The notes beneath the pieces are model-generated. The model had not been told where the DNA came from. It searched no databases and saw nothing but the letters and a program-made list of their open reading frames with translations. From positions 4,092,001 to 4,156,000 of the forward strand of contig NZ_CP036274.1 in the NCBI RefSeq assembly GCF_007747655.1: a stretch of DNA of 64,000 bases, given 5' to 3'. Shown here piece by piece: positions 26,507 through 35,696 of this stretch. Each line of letters starts with the position of its first letter. Position 1 is the first letter of the stretch. The stretch comes from Anatilimnocola aggregata (GTDB lineage: Bacteria > Planctomycetota > Planctomycetia > Pirellulales > Pirellulaceae). A program made the position numbers and the translations under genes.

Positions 26507-27139
26507 ATGTCGACTTCCGCACGAACTTCAATCAACGAGAAAACGCAGTTCAGTCTTCGTTCGCTGCTGTGCACGATGGTGACTGTGAGCATGGTGTTTG
26601 CGTACGTGCGGCTGTTCGGCACCGAAGGGGCAAATTTGACGGTGCTCATGGTTGCGTCAGCCGTGTGCGGCAGTGTGCTTGGGATCGGGTCGGGGCGAGC
26701 GATGGAAACGCTGATGTGGACGTTTGTCGGCGGCAGCTTGGCTCTCTGCTGCGTGCTGTCGGCCGACAATCACGTGAGCATGCCTCAAAAATATTACTGG
26801 GTTGAAGTGGGCGTGTTTGGCGGCGCTTATGCGGGCTACATTGCGCCTGGCGCTTGGAAGTGGCGCATCATCGGCGTGCTAACGATCTGGTTAAAGTTTG
26901 CACTCGTCAGCTTGCTCGGCGCGATTGGCCCCCTCGCCTATTTTGACGAGTGGAACGCGCTGTTCGATGCCCTGCTGACGTTGCCGGTTCTGCTCGGGCT
27001 GACGGTCTTGGTCGAAGCGATCTATTGGCTGCAGCGGCGACATCACATCGCCCTTGATGTGTGGGCGGCTGGAATCGTCTTTGCCGTGATTGCCGGGAAC
27101 TTCGGCGCGGTCGTGGTGTGGAACCTCTGGTATGCCTGA
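26507..27139 (+). CDS. membrane protein of unknown function
   Basis: A 210-residue protein with about five or six hydrophobic segments (roughly 18-40, 44-65, 70-85, 98-115, 122-140, 150-170, 180-205). The N-terminus FSLRSLLCTMVTVSMVFAYVR resembles short membrane proteins common in planctomycetes. No catalytic or transport motif is seen. It stands alone, 120 bases from the divergent DUF1080 gene and convergent with the PpiC gene. Confidence 0.75.
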   Translation: MSTSARTSINEKTQFSLRSLLCTMVTVSMVFAYVRLFGTEGANLTVLMVASAVCGSVLGIGSGRAMETLMWTFVGGSLALCCVLSADNHVSMPQKYYWVEVGVFGGAYAGYIAPGAWKWRIIGVLTIWLKFALVSLLGAIGPLAYFDEWNALFDALLTLPVLLGLTVLVEAIYWLQRRHHIALDVWAAGIVFAVIAGNFGAVVVWNLWYA

Positions 27140-27163
27140 GAGATACCGGAGCAGCCGAAACAG

Positions 27164-28681
27164 TTAACGCTGCGTCGCGCCGGGAGCACCAGGCTGAGTT
27201 GCGAGCGTGCCGGCCGCTTCGCCGTCATAGATGGTCCAGACGACCGTTTTCTTACGCAGCGTCTCGATGCACTCCTTGTAAGCCACTTCGCGCCGCTGCT
27301 GATTGATCAGTTCCTTAATCTTCACTTGGGCATCGGTGAAGGGAATGAAACCGGCCTGCTGCCTGTCGGTAACGCGGACAATGTGAAAGCTCTTTTCGTC
27401 GGCGAGGATTTCACTCAGGGCGTTCATTTCGAGCGAGAAGATGGCACGGTCGACGACTTCGGACGCGAGGCTCTTCTCGGTTGTCCAGTCATAAGCGCCG
27501 CCTTTCGAGGCATTCGGCTCTTGCGAACCCTTGCGGGCGACAGCGGCGAACGGAGTGCCGTAATAGATCTCATTTCCCATCTGAGCAATCGCGGCATACG
27601 CGGCCTGCTTGTTGGGAAAGCTATCGTACCGAACCGAGATGATTTCGAACTTGGCTCGAGCTTTCACCGCGAAGTCGTCGGCGTGGTCGCGATAGTAGTT
27701 GAGCATCTCCAAGTGCGAGACCTCGGTCTTCACTTTAAGCTTTTCGGATAGGTTCGAGCGACCCAGGTTGAAGTCGGCAAACTGCCGTTGTTGCTTTTCG
27801 AGCGACGAGCCGTAACGCCGCAGAACTTGATCGAGATCGGCAAGTGTTTCGATCTGATGCTCTTTCATCAGGATGGCGAGGCGCGGCAAGATTGGGTCGC
27901 GCTTGGCCATGTCCTGAATCTCTTCCGGCGTTGACGTTAGAACCTTTTCGCGAGTCGAGAGGAGTTGCTTCTCGAAATTATCGCGCATCTTTTTGGCGAT
28001 TTCCTGGCGAATTTCGTTCATCTTGTCTTTGGCCTTGGCTTCGATCTCACGTTCGAAGTCGAGGTACAAGATTTTCGTTTCGACCATCTGCCGCACCACT
28101 TGCTGCGTCAGTCGCGGACGGACAGATTCCAGCTCTTGCCGCTCGGCATCCGTACGAATCTTGGCCAACACCGGGGCCAGCATTTGATTCACGGTCGGCT
28201 CTACGTCGCCATACAAAATGTATTGATTGCCAACCGTGGCCACGATCTGGCTCGGCTGATAGAGGGCTGCACCTTCGGGCAGCTTGGCGTTCGGCGAACT
28301 CGCCAGCGGGTCGTATCCGGGAATCACTAGCGACACGGCATCGGGGCGCTTCACACCTGCTGGAGGTGCGGCGGCCTGCGGTGGCGCAGTTTGGGGAGGC
28401 ACTGCTTGTGGCAGCGGCGGATTGAACTGTTGAGGTGCGAATTGCGGATTCGGTTGGAACCCGACTGGTGGCTGCATCGCAGGTTGCGCTTGAGGGGCAG
28501 CAGGCTGCGCCGGTTGTTGAAGATTTGGATCGGGCGCGAAGCGAAAGCCCGTATTTCCCCCCGGCACAGGAGGCTGAGCATAGGGATCGGGCCGTGGGCC
28601 AGGCTGAAATTGCCAGGCTTGCGCGGAACGCACGAAGTGCGCCGCTATCAGCATCGTCAGCAGGAGCTGCTGCAATTTCAC
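27164..28681 (-). CDS. PpiC-type (parvulin/SurA-like) periplasmic peptidyl-prolyl isomerase
   Basis: A 505-residue exported chaperone-isomerase. It starts with GTG 28681, preceded by AGGGAAGG. After the signal peptide (1-22) comes a Pro/Gln-rich linker (25-110), then a SurA-like helical N-domain (about 140-320), and a parvulin domain (about 350-455) seen in AKFEIISVRYDSFPNKQAAY, ASKGGAYDWT and FHIVRVTDRQQAG. It should help fold envelope proteins by cis/trans isomerisation of prolyl bonds. It lies immediately downstream of mfd, 80 bases away on the same strand, and is possibly cotranscribed. Confidence 0.9.
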   Translation of the reverse strand: MKLQQLLLTMLIAAHFVRSAQAWQFQPGPRPDPYAQPPVPGGNTGFRFAPDPNLQQPAQPAAPQAQPAMQPPVGFQPNPQFAPQQFNPPLPQAVPPQTAPPQAAAPPAGVKRPDAVSLVIPGYDPLASSPNAKLPEGAALYQPSQIVATVGNQYILYGDVEPTVNQMLAPVLAKIRTDAERQELESVRPRLTQQVVRQMVETKILYLDFEREIEAKAKDKMNEIRQEIAKKMRDNFEKQLLSTREKVLTSTPEEIQDMAKRDPILPRLAILMKEHQIETLADLDQVLRRYGSSLEKQQRQFADFNLGRSNLSEKLKVKTEVSHLEMLNYYRDHADDFAVKARAKFEIISVRYDSFPNKQAAYAAIAQMGNEIYYGTPFAAVARKGSQEPNASKGGAYDWTTEKSLASEVVDRAIFSLEMNALSEILADEKSFHIVRVTDRQQAGFIPFTDAQVKIKELINQQRREVAYKECIETLRKKTVVWTIYDGEAAGTLATQPGAPGATQR

Positions 28682-28761
28682 GCCGGTGCCTTCCCTGGCA
28701 AATGTGTGCGAACGATTTCGCCGCAGCGAGACCGAAAAACAGGCGGGGAACTAATATCAGT

Positions 28762-31700
28762 TCACTTGATCGGTCGCAACACCGATTTCACCCAAGAAAA
28801 TATCTGGTCCGGTTCAGTAACGTTTGCTGGCAAAGGCAGATACGCCGATTTGTCGTCCACAATTCGCAATTTGCCGGGGTTTTGCCGTGCCAACTGATCG
28901 AGGCGGCTCCGGTCGCGGTAGTGGAAGACGACGAACTTGTCCTCGCGAAAAATCGCCGAGATGAACCAGAGCGTGGCATCCATTTTCAGTTCGACGAGTG
29001 CCAGCAGTCGCTCGACTTGCCGCGGAATCGGGCCGAAGCGGTCAATCAATTCCGCGCGAATGTCATCGAGTTCCTGGAAGGCGTTGATCCGCGTTAGGCG
29101 GCGATAGAGATCGATTTTCAGCCGCAAATCGGGAACGTAATTGTCCGGCAGTAACGCTTCGCCGGGCAGGTTGATATCCACTTCCAACTTCAGCCGCGGC
29201 GTGGAGTTCTGCAGGGCCCGAACTGCATTCTCCAGCAGCTGGCAATAAAGCTCGTAGCCAACGGTGGCAATGTGCCCGCTCTGTTGGGTGCCAAGCAGGT
29301 TGCCAGCACCGCGAATTTCGAGATCGCGCATCGAAATGGCAAAGCCGGCGCCCATCTCGCTGAACTCTTCGATGGCGCGCAGCCGGCGCGAGGCATTGGG
29401 CGTGATGTGACGATTGGGGTCGGTCAGCAAATAGCAGTACGCGCGATGTTTGTACCGTCCGACTCGACCACGCAACTGATGCAGATCGGCGAGACCGTAG
29501 CGGTCTGCTTCGTCGATGAAGATGGTGTTCGCATTCGGGATGTCGAGTCCACTTTCGACAATGGTGGTCGCCACCAGAATGTCGAACTTGTGGGCCACAA
29601 AGTCGATCATCACTTGTTCGAGCTCATCGTCGGCCATTTGCGCGTGGCCAATCCGAATCCTGGCCTCGGGAACCAGTTGATTGATCCGCTTGGCGACCTG
29701 CTCGATATCGTTGACGCGATTATGCACGAAGTAAATCTGGCCTTCGCGCCCCAACTCGCGGTTGATGGCATGGCGAATAAGATCGTTATCCCAACGGGTA
29801 ACGCGCGTTTCGACGGCAACACGATCTTCGGGGGGCGATTCGAGATTTGAAATGTCACGCACGCCGACCAGCGACATGTGCAGCGTTCGCGGAATCGGCG
29901 TCGCCGAGAGAGTCAGCACGTCCACCGTCGCGCGCAGCAACTTCAGCCGCTCTTTCACATCGACGCCGAACCGCTGCTCTTCATCGATGACGACCAGTCC
30001 CAGGTTATGGAACTCGATATCTTGGGAGGCAATGCGATGGGTGCCAATGACGATATCGACTCTGCCCGACTTGATTCCCGCCACCGTCTCGCGAGTTTGC
30101 TGCGGTGTGCTAAAGCGGCTGAGCTTGCCGATATCGAAGGGAAACTCGGCCATCCGCTCGCAAAAACTGTTGTAGTGCTGCTCGCACAGGATTGTCGTTG
30201 GCACGAGAACGGCGACCTGATAGCCGTTGTCGACTGCTTTGAATGCTGCCCGCATCGCGACTTCGGTCTTGCCAAAGCCGACGTCGCCGCACAACAGCCG
30301 ATCCATCGGCCGCGGCTTCGTCATATCGGACTTGATCGCGCGAATGGCTGAAAGCTGATCGACGGTTTCGCTGTACGGGAAGGACGAATCAAACTCGCGC
30401 TGCCAGTCGCTATCGACGGTGAACGCAATGCCCGGGCGGCTGCTGCGCATGGCCTGCACTTCGAGCATTTCGACAGCCAGGTCGCGAACGGCACTCTCCG
30501 CGGCTTCCTTCTGTTTGATCCAAGTTTTGCCACCGATTTTGGCTAGCGTCGGGCGGGTCTTCGTTCCGCCAACATACTTTTGCACCAAATCGATTTTGAT
30601 CGCCGGAACGTAGATCCGCGTGCCACCATCGAACTCCAACTCCAGGTGTTCTTCGGCCTGTCCGTTCTTGCTGATCTGCTTCAGCCCGCGATAGCGACCG
30701 ATGCCGTGCGCCAGGTGAACGACCAGATCACCATCGCGCAAATCGAGAAAACTGTCGATCGCCTTGCCGAGATGTCGCCGCGGAATGCGCCGCAGTTCGC
30801 CGCGATGAAACAATTCGCCGCCGGTAATAATCAGCATCTGGTCGCGCGGCAGCCGAAATCCTTCGCGCAAACTGCCGATCACAAAATGCAGCCGGCCCGT
30901 CGCCATCAGTTTCGTTTCGCGCAGAAGTTCGCGCAGCCGTTCGGTCTCGGCATCGGTGGCGACAATCAAATAGACGCTGTGATCGACGGCCACATGGTCA
31001 AGTTCATCGCGCACGCGTTGCAGTTCGCCGCTGAAGCGTTCGACTGACTCAATGGGCAGATGGCAGTGGGCACCATAAGTGCCGCCCGACAGATGGGCCG
31101 CGGTGGCGACACCCAGCCGACTGCAACTGGCCAGGACTGCCGTCACCGAATGAAATTCAGCGGGCTTGTCGGTTCGCTGCAGGATGTTTTTACCTTCGTC
31201 GGCCAATTGCTGCGGCTCAATCAGCATCGCCCAGGCATTCGCGGGCAAATAGTCCGCCAGATGCGCGCTTGGGGGCTCTGTCTTGGGCAATACCGTGACT
31301 TCGATCTGGTCGAGGATTTCCAAGCTGCGCTGGGTGGAGACATCGAACGAACGGAGCGACTCAATTTCGTCGTCGAACAACTCCAGCCGCACAGGCTCCA
31401 GCCAATCGGGCGCGAAGATATCGAGAATGCCGCCGCGATGGGAAAATTCGCCGGGCAGTTCGACCGCGCTCGTCGCGTGAAAGCCACTTTCGACGAACCA
31501 GCGCAGCAGTGCATCGATATTCAGTCGTTCGCCGCGGCGGATCGTCCGCGTCGCCTTACGCAATTGCTCGGCACTGGGCACGGGCTGCATCAGGGCGGCA
31601 ATACTGCCGACCACAACCGGTGCAGAGCCGGCGGGCGAACCAAGAGCCAGTTGTTTTAGGAGGCGAATCCGCTTGCCGTAGGTTTCGTCGCGAATGCCGC

Positions 31701-32010
31701 GGTCTTCGGGCAGCGTAGTCCACGCGGGAAAGCTGACTGCCTGCATCGTGCCGAAGAGCGGCAAATCGGCCACGAGATCGTCCGCTTCACGCTCATGTGC
31801 AGTGACAATGAGCACGGGACGTTGCCCTGCTCTGGCGAGTGCGGCCGCCAGCAGCGCGCAGCTTGAGCCCCAGACTCCGTCGAACGTCGCGGGTTGGCCG
31901 GTTGCCAACGCTGCGGTCGCCGCGGCGAAGCCTTCATAACGCATCAGCGAATCGGGCAGCAGCCGAAGGCTCTCGGCAGCTGTCTCTGTGGCGGGCAATG
32001 TTGCCGTCAT
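28762..32010 (-). CDS. mfd: transcription-repair coupling factor Mfd
   Basis: A 1082-residue Mfd, the DNA translocase that removes stalled RNA polymerase at lesions and recruits UvrA. UvrB-like domains lie at about 20-340. The RNA-polymerase-interacting (CarD-like) domain is at about 420-490 (GDLVVHLAHGIGRYRGL). The motor has Walker A GDVGFGKT (575-582), DEEQ (676-679) and the helicase VI motif QLRGRVGR, and the TRCF C-terminal domain closes the protein. Length is close to the E. coli protein. It is divergent from the HD-domain gene. Confidence 0.97.
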   Translation of the reverse strand: MTATLPATETAAESLRLLPDSLMRYEGFAAATAALATGQPATFDGVWGSSCALLAAALARAGQRPVLIVTAHEREADDLVADLPLFGTMQAVSFPAWTTLPEDRGIRDETYGKRIRLLKQLALGSPAGSAPVVVGSIAALMQPVPSAEQLRKATRTIRRGERLNIDALLRWFVESGFHATSAVELPGEFSHRGGILDIFAPDWLEPVRLELFDDEIESLRSFDVSTQRSLEILDQIEVTVLPKTEPPSAHLADYLPANAWAMLIEPQQLADEGKNILQRTDKPAEFHSVTAVLASCSRLGVATAAHLSGGTYGAHCHLPIESVERFSGELQRVRDELDHVAVDHSVYLIVATDAETERLRELLRETKLMATGRLHFVIGSLREGFRLPRDQMLIITGGELFHRGELRRIPRRHLGKAIDSFLDLRDGDLVVHLAHGIGRYRGLKQISKNGQAEEHLELEFDGGTRIYVPAIKIDLVQKYVGGTKTRPTLAKIGGKTWIKQKEAAESAVRDLAVEMLEVQAMRSSRPGIAFTVDSDWQREFDSSFPYSETVDQLSAIRAIKSDMTKPRPMDRLLCGDVGFGKTEVAMRAAFKAVDNGYQVAVLVPTTILCEQHYNSFCERMAEFPFDIGKLSRFSTPQQTRETVAGIKSGRVDIVIGTHRIASQDIEFHNLGLVVIDEEQRFGVDVKERLKLLRATVDVLTLSATPIPRTLHMSLVGVRDISNLESPPEDRVAVETRVTRWDNDLIRHAINRELGREGQIYFVHNRVNDIEQVAKRINQLVPEARIRIGHAQMADDELEQVMIDFVAHKFDILVATTIVESGLDIPNANTIFIDEADRYGLADLHQLRGRVGRYKHRAYCYLLTDPNRHITPNASRRLRAIEEFSEMGAGFAISMRDLEIRGAGNLLGTQQSGHIATVGYELYCQLLENAVRALQNSTPRLKLEVDINLPGEALLPDNYVPDLRLKIDLYRRLTRINAFQELDDIRAELIDRFGPIPRQVERLLALVELKMDATLWFISAIFREDKFVVFHYRDRSRLDQLARQNPGKLRIVDDKSAYLPLPANVTEPDQIFSWVKSVLRPIK

Positions 32011-32111
32011 GGCACCACCATTCTAGCGCAGTGGGCAAATCCAGCCAACGGCGGTTCGCAGCTCGCTCGCCCCCTGGGCAAAGAGGAGTCCTGCGGCCAA
32101 TAATCGCGACC

Positions 32112-33515
32112 ATGAGAAGCATGCTGCGCGAGAATTTGACTTACGACCCGATTCACGGCTATCTGCCGTTCGTTTCCGGCACCGACCTACCCGCCGATGA
32201 AGTGGCCGAGCGGCAACTGATCGATCATCCCTGGCTGCAGCGAATGCGGCAGATTCACCAGCTTCAAACCGCCTGGTGGGTCTTTCCAGCGGCGGAGCAC
32301 TCGCGCTTTCCACATGTGCTGGGGGCCATGCATTTGGGAAGTCGCGCGATCGCGCAAATGTATGACAGCTTGCAGGACTCGTGCGCCGATACGCCCAGTC
32401 GCGGCTTGGTCGAATGCACGGTGCGATTGGCCGGGCTCTTGCACGACGTGGGGCACGGCCCGTTTGGACACTTCTTCGACGAGCATTTTCTCAAAGCCCA
32501 CGGCCTCACTCATGAGTCGCTCGGCGCGGCCATCATCGAGCGCGAACTGGCGGACCTGATTCGCGGTATTCGGCGGAATCCCCATTCCGAACTGTTGGCA
32601 GACGAGCAAATTGACCCGGCTCAGATCGCCTGGCTCATTCAACGCCCCAAGCCCCAGGACGAAACCACCGAGCGTCCCAAGTGGCTCGTCTTCCTCCGCG
32701 GCCTGCTGAGCGGAATCTATACGATCGACAATATGGACTTCGTTCTTCGCGACGCGGCCCTCAGCGGCTATAGCAAGCAGGCTTTCGATCTTGATCGCCT
32801 GTTGCATTACACCTTCTTCAGCGAGCGCGGGCTGACGATTCACGACCGCGGCAGCGATGCATTGGTGCGGTTCGTCACCGTTCGGGCCGAACTGTTCCGC
32901 AACATCTATTATCACCGCACGGTCCGGGCGATTGACTTTTCGCTGCGAGACTTGTTCAACGAGAGCAAGCAATGGCTCTTTCCGGGGAACCCGCTGGAAC
33001 ATCTCGACGACTATCTGTACTTCACCGAGTCGACGCTGTGGGCCGACGTGCAACGGTGGGCCAAGTCGAGCAATCCACAATTGGCTGACTTAGGAACACG
33101 CTGGCGAGCGCTGCTGGCCCGCAAAATTGAATGGCAGATGGTTTGCCAGCGGAGCCAGGTCTATGCACCGAACGACGCCGAGCAAGCGAGCATCTTCAGC
33201 GATGCGGAACTCGTGGAGCGGAAGTTGCGGCAACTGCTGCCCAGCGATCTGCAGCAAATCCCGTTAAGAATCGATATCGCCCGGACAATCTTGCGACCCA
33301 ACACCAGCGGGCCAGCCATGGGTCAGAACTTTCTGTACGATTCGGCCCGCCGGGTTGTGCGGCCACTGGTCGCCGAAGAACTTTATCGCCGGTTGCCTAT
33401 CAGCCACCGGCTCTGCCGAATCTATGCGAAGTCCTTGGACTACGCACCCATTATCACCACCGCCCTCGATCAACTCGTCGGTGGACCCAGCGGCGATGAT
33501 GCGACAAATATGTAG
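32112..33515 (+). CDS. HD-domain phosphohydrolase (dNTPase/SAMHD1-like)
   Basis: A 467-residue HD-superfamily protein of the dGTPase/SAMHD1-like class. Metal ligands are H68 (RFPHVLG), H111-D112 (LLHDVGHGPFGHFFDEH) and D206 or D209 (YTIDNMDFVLRD). ATG 32112 is taken as the start because the family N-terminus (TYDPIHGYLPF) follows; an ATG 9 bases on is equally possible. Such enzymes hydrolyse nucleoside triphosphates, some to triphosphate and nucleoside. The substrate here is untested. It is divergent from mfd with a 101-base gap, which may share regulation with DNA repair. Confidence 0.9.
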   Translation: MRSMLRENLTYDPIHGYLPFVSGTDLPADEVAERQLIDHPWLQRMRQIHQLQTAWWVFPAAEHSRFPHVLGAMHLGSRAIAQMYDSLQDSCADTPSRGLVECTVRLAGLLHDVGHGPFGHFFDEHFLKAHGLTHESLGAAIIERELADLIRGIRRNPHSELLADEQIDPAQIAWLIQRPKPQDETTERPKWLVFLRGLLSGIYTIDNMDFVLRDAALSGYSKQAFDLDRLLHYTFFSERGLTIHDRGSDALVRFVTVRAELFRNIYYHRTVRAIDFSLRDLFNESKQWLFPGNPLEHLDDYLYFTESTLWADVQRWAKSSNPQLADLGTRWRALLARKIEWQMVCQRSQVYAPNDAEQASIFSDAELVERKLRQLLPSDLQQIPLRIDIARTILRPNTSGPAMGQNFLYDSARRVVRPLVAEELYRRLPISHRLCRIYAKSLDYAPIITTALDQLVGGPSGDDATNM

Positions 33516-33524
33516 TAGCTAATA

Positions 33525-34091
33525 CTACTTTTTGACACTGGGTGCCGCGGCTTTGGCGGGCTTCGGATTTTCCAACTGGTTTAATCGATCCTTGATTGCA
33601 TCCAGGTCACTCTTGTTCGCTGTCATGAAGCCGTCCAACTTCGTGCCCAATTGTTGAATGGCCTTCATTTCTGTACTGGGTTGCGGGGGAATCTTCGGGG
33701 CAGGCACCGGGGCGTTTTGACTATTGGCCAAGCTAACCCGCATCTTCATGATGTCTTTCTGGATCCTCTTCATTTTCAGGAGTGCGGCTTGGTGCGACTT
33801 ATCAGCTTTCAGCATGTCATCGGCTGCTTCAGCTACATCGGCTTTGTAAGCAGCGCGGAGGCTGGCCGCATCGGGCGACCCAAAGCCAGCCCCGCCATCA
33901 CCTCCGCCGTCGCCACCGCCACCTGAGTCGGCTGGTGGAGTTGGATTGACAAATTGATAGACTACCGGCGCTACGGGATACGCATAATAGTAATGGTGGC
34001 GATGATGATGTCCCCAATGCGCAGAGCCTGCAGTCGGCAGGGCGAAGATTGCCAATATTGGCAGAATCAGGGCAGGAAGATACTTGAGCAT
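33525..34091 (-). CDS. His-rich secreted protein with coiled-coil C-terminus
   Basis: A 188-residue exported protein. The signal peptide (1-24) is followed by a His/Tyr cluster HWGHHHRHHYYYAYP, a Gly/Asp-rich linker (about 56-70), and predicted helices (75-125 and 140-175). The start has an AGGAGGGG site 5 bases upstream. No domain is recognised. The His cluster could bind metal ions; this is inference from composition. It faces a second His/Cys-rich exported protein across a 310-base gap. Confidence 0.75.
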   Translation of the reverse strand: MLKYLPALILPILAIFALPTAGSAHWGHHHRHHYYYAYPVAPVVYQFVNPTPPADSGGGGDGGGDGGAGFGSPDAASLRAAYKADVAEAADDMLKADKSHQAALLKMKRIQKDIMKMRVSLANSQNAPVPAPKIPPQPSTEMKAIQQLGTKLDGFMTANKSDLDAIKDRLNQLENPKPAKAAAPSVKK

Positions 34092-34401
34092 TAAACCCCT
34101 CCTAAAAATGAATTGCCTACGTCAAATAGCGTATGTCGTAAGCTGGGGTATTTCAAGTCGTCCGTTCCGGAAAGGCAAGATATAACACCTGTTGGAAAGC
34201 AAAGAAAAATAGGTTGCTGCCCTCCAAAAACTGACTGCTTTAGCGGTTATGCGACGCATGGTATGGCAGAAGCTGTCCAACACCTGGCATGGTTGAGATT
34301 TGCACAAAGAGCCAGAGATAGGCAGCCGAACATTTCTCTATACCCCGGTGAATTCGAGGGGTGGATCATCCTCTGTCCAGGTACATGAAGGCGAGCCGGC
34401 C
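34092..34401. other. divergent intergenic region between two His-rich secreted protein genes
   Basis: 310 bases shared by two divergent genes. The left end holds the ribosome site of the His-rich protein. I see no palindrome longer than 6 bases and no strong promoter pair, although one at least must be present. Confidence 0.5.
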
Positions 34402-34965
34402 ATGAAGCATACTGCAATGAAGCTCTTCTCCACGGTATTTGCAGGCATCCTCGGATTCTCGACCGTCGCGGGCACCGCGCAAGCCGGCGGTGGCTGCGGG
34501 TGCGAAGCGCCAACGGTGGTCTGTGCTCCTCGCTGTCATCACCATCGCCACTGTCACTATCCGCCGACCGGAATCCTGGTGCAGTCGGCCCCGGTAATGG
34601 CCACGCAAATGATGGCGGCACCCATGATGGCCCAGCCCGCAATGTTCGCGGCACCGGCGGCGCAAGTAACGTTTGCGGCACCTGCTCAATACGCTCTGGT
34701 GCAAGTCGCTCCCAGTTCAACTTCCAGCAATACGAACTCCAATCTCAACTCGAATTGCCAAGGTGCTACGGAGTTATTAGAAGAGCTGCGCAAACTCCGC
34801 GGCGGACAGGCCTCCAGCCTTTCGCAGGCTGCGTTGGGTTCGCAGGCCGAGCAGGACCTCGCCCGTTTGCAAGATCGCGTGGGCGAGATTGAAACGACCA
34901 TCAAGCAAATCAAGGATTTGATCACCGACCAGAATAAAGCCATCCTTGAATTGCGTAATAAATAA
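34402..34965 (+). CDS. Cys/His-rich secreted protein with coiled-coil C-terminus
   Basis: A 187-residue exported protein starting at ATG 34402 (signal peptide 1-28). The mature N-terminus is GGGCGCEAPTVVCAPRCHHH, rich in Cys and His and a likely metal-binding patch. A Met/Ala/Pro-rich stretch (residues about 60-105) and a Ser/Asn-rich linker lead into a predicted coiled coil (about 122-187). No known domain. Its architecture mirrors the divergent neighbour. It ends 2 bases before the protoglobin gene's stop, convergently. Confidence 0.75.
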   Translation: MKHTAMKLFSTVFAGILGFSTVAGTAQAGGGCGCEAPTVVCAPRCHHHRHCHYPPTGILVQSAPVMATQMMAAPMMAQPAMFAAPAAQVTFAAPAQYALVQVAPSSTSSNTNSNLNSNCQGATELLEELRKLRGGQASSLSQAALGSQAEQDLARLQDRVGEIETTIKQIKDLITDQNKAILELRNK

Positions 34966-34967
34966 AT

Positions 34968-35561
34968 TTAGACGGCAGTGGCACCTGCGGCCGCTTCATA
35001 GTGCCGAGTAATCAAATCGTTCTGCAGCCACAATACTCTATTAAATGCCCGGAGGGTCTTGACCTCCGAAGCGCGATCGAGTCCCAGTCCGAGCACAGTG
35101 CTCAAGACGGCGTCCGACACAAAGCCCATGAGGGCATTCATTTGCACCAGCGGCACGTTCAGGGTCTTCGAGCCGGCCAGCGGAGTGTGCATCTTGCCGA
35201 CGTTATCGAGATAGCTCAGCATCTTGTTGTCGTAAGGGCGGGTCACCAGGGCAGCGAGATAGCGCCCCAAATGTTGCTTGCGAAACGCGATCATCGGGTG
35301 GTCCATCGCCAGTGAGCTCACATCGCTGGGCACATCCCCCTCATAGCCGAACTGCCGGGGTACGAAGTGTCGCTTGGTCGCGTCGTACGAGAACAGTTTC
35401 TCGTAAACTGCGTCAACCAGCGCCGGCACCAGCGGCGCGAGCAACGGAGCCGACGCATGCAACGTGGCTATATCTTCCGCACCAAAGCCCATGAATTCGC
35501 TGGTATAGCCCACGCGATAGGCTAAATCATGTTCGAGCCGGGTTTCGTCGATGTGTTGCAT
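34968..35561 (-). CDS. protoglobin-domain protein
   Basis: A 197-residue globin of the protoglobin/globin-coupled-sensor fold. The likely proximal haem ligand is H125 in VGKMHT; other landmarks are AYRVGYTSEFMGFGAEDI and KQHLGRYLAALVTRPYD. ATG 35561 is chosen because it gives a normal protoglobin N-terminus and keeps the operator region free; an ATG at 35612 would run across that palindrome. Protoglobins bind O2, CO and NO; as a single domain it could scavenge or sense a gas. It is divergent from an Rrf2 regulator, which suggests control by that protein. Confidence 0.9.
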   Translation of the reverse strand: MQHIDETRLEHDLAYRVGYTSEFMGFGAEDIATLHASAPLLAPLVPALVDAVYEKLFSYDATKRHFVPRQFGYEGDVPSDVSSLAMDHPMIAFRKQHLGRYLAALVTRPYDNKMLSYLDNVGKMHTPLAGSKTLNVPLVQMNALMGFVSDAVLSTVLGLGLDRASEVKTLRAFNRVLWLQNDLITRHYEAAAGATAV

Positions 35562-35599
35562 GGCCGATACTCCAGTCAGGCGATAGTAAGCTGGCAAGT

Positions 35600-35627
35600 G
35601 ATAACTGGACAAGTTAGTCCAGTTATC
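35600..35627. promoter_or_regulatory. 28-bp palindrome, probable Rrf2 operator
   Basis: GATAACTGGAC (35600-35610), six bases, and GTCCAGTTATC (35617-35627) are exact reverse complements. It lies 39 bases before the protoglobin ATG and 70 before the Rrf2 ATG. A half-site TAACTGGA recurs at 35644-35651. Position and symmetry fit an operator bound by the neighbouring Rrf2 dimer. Confidence 0.75.
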
Positions 35628-35696
35628 GTAAGATAGCGGTTGCTAACTGGATGTCAATGTCCACTTTTGCAAGTTTTCGCGTCCGGAGTTCAGAGC

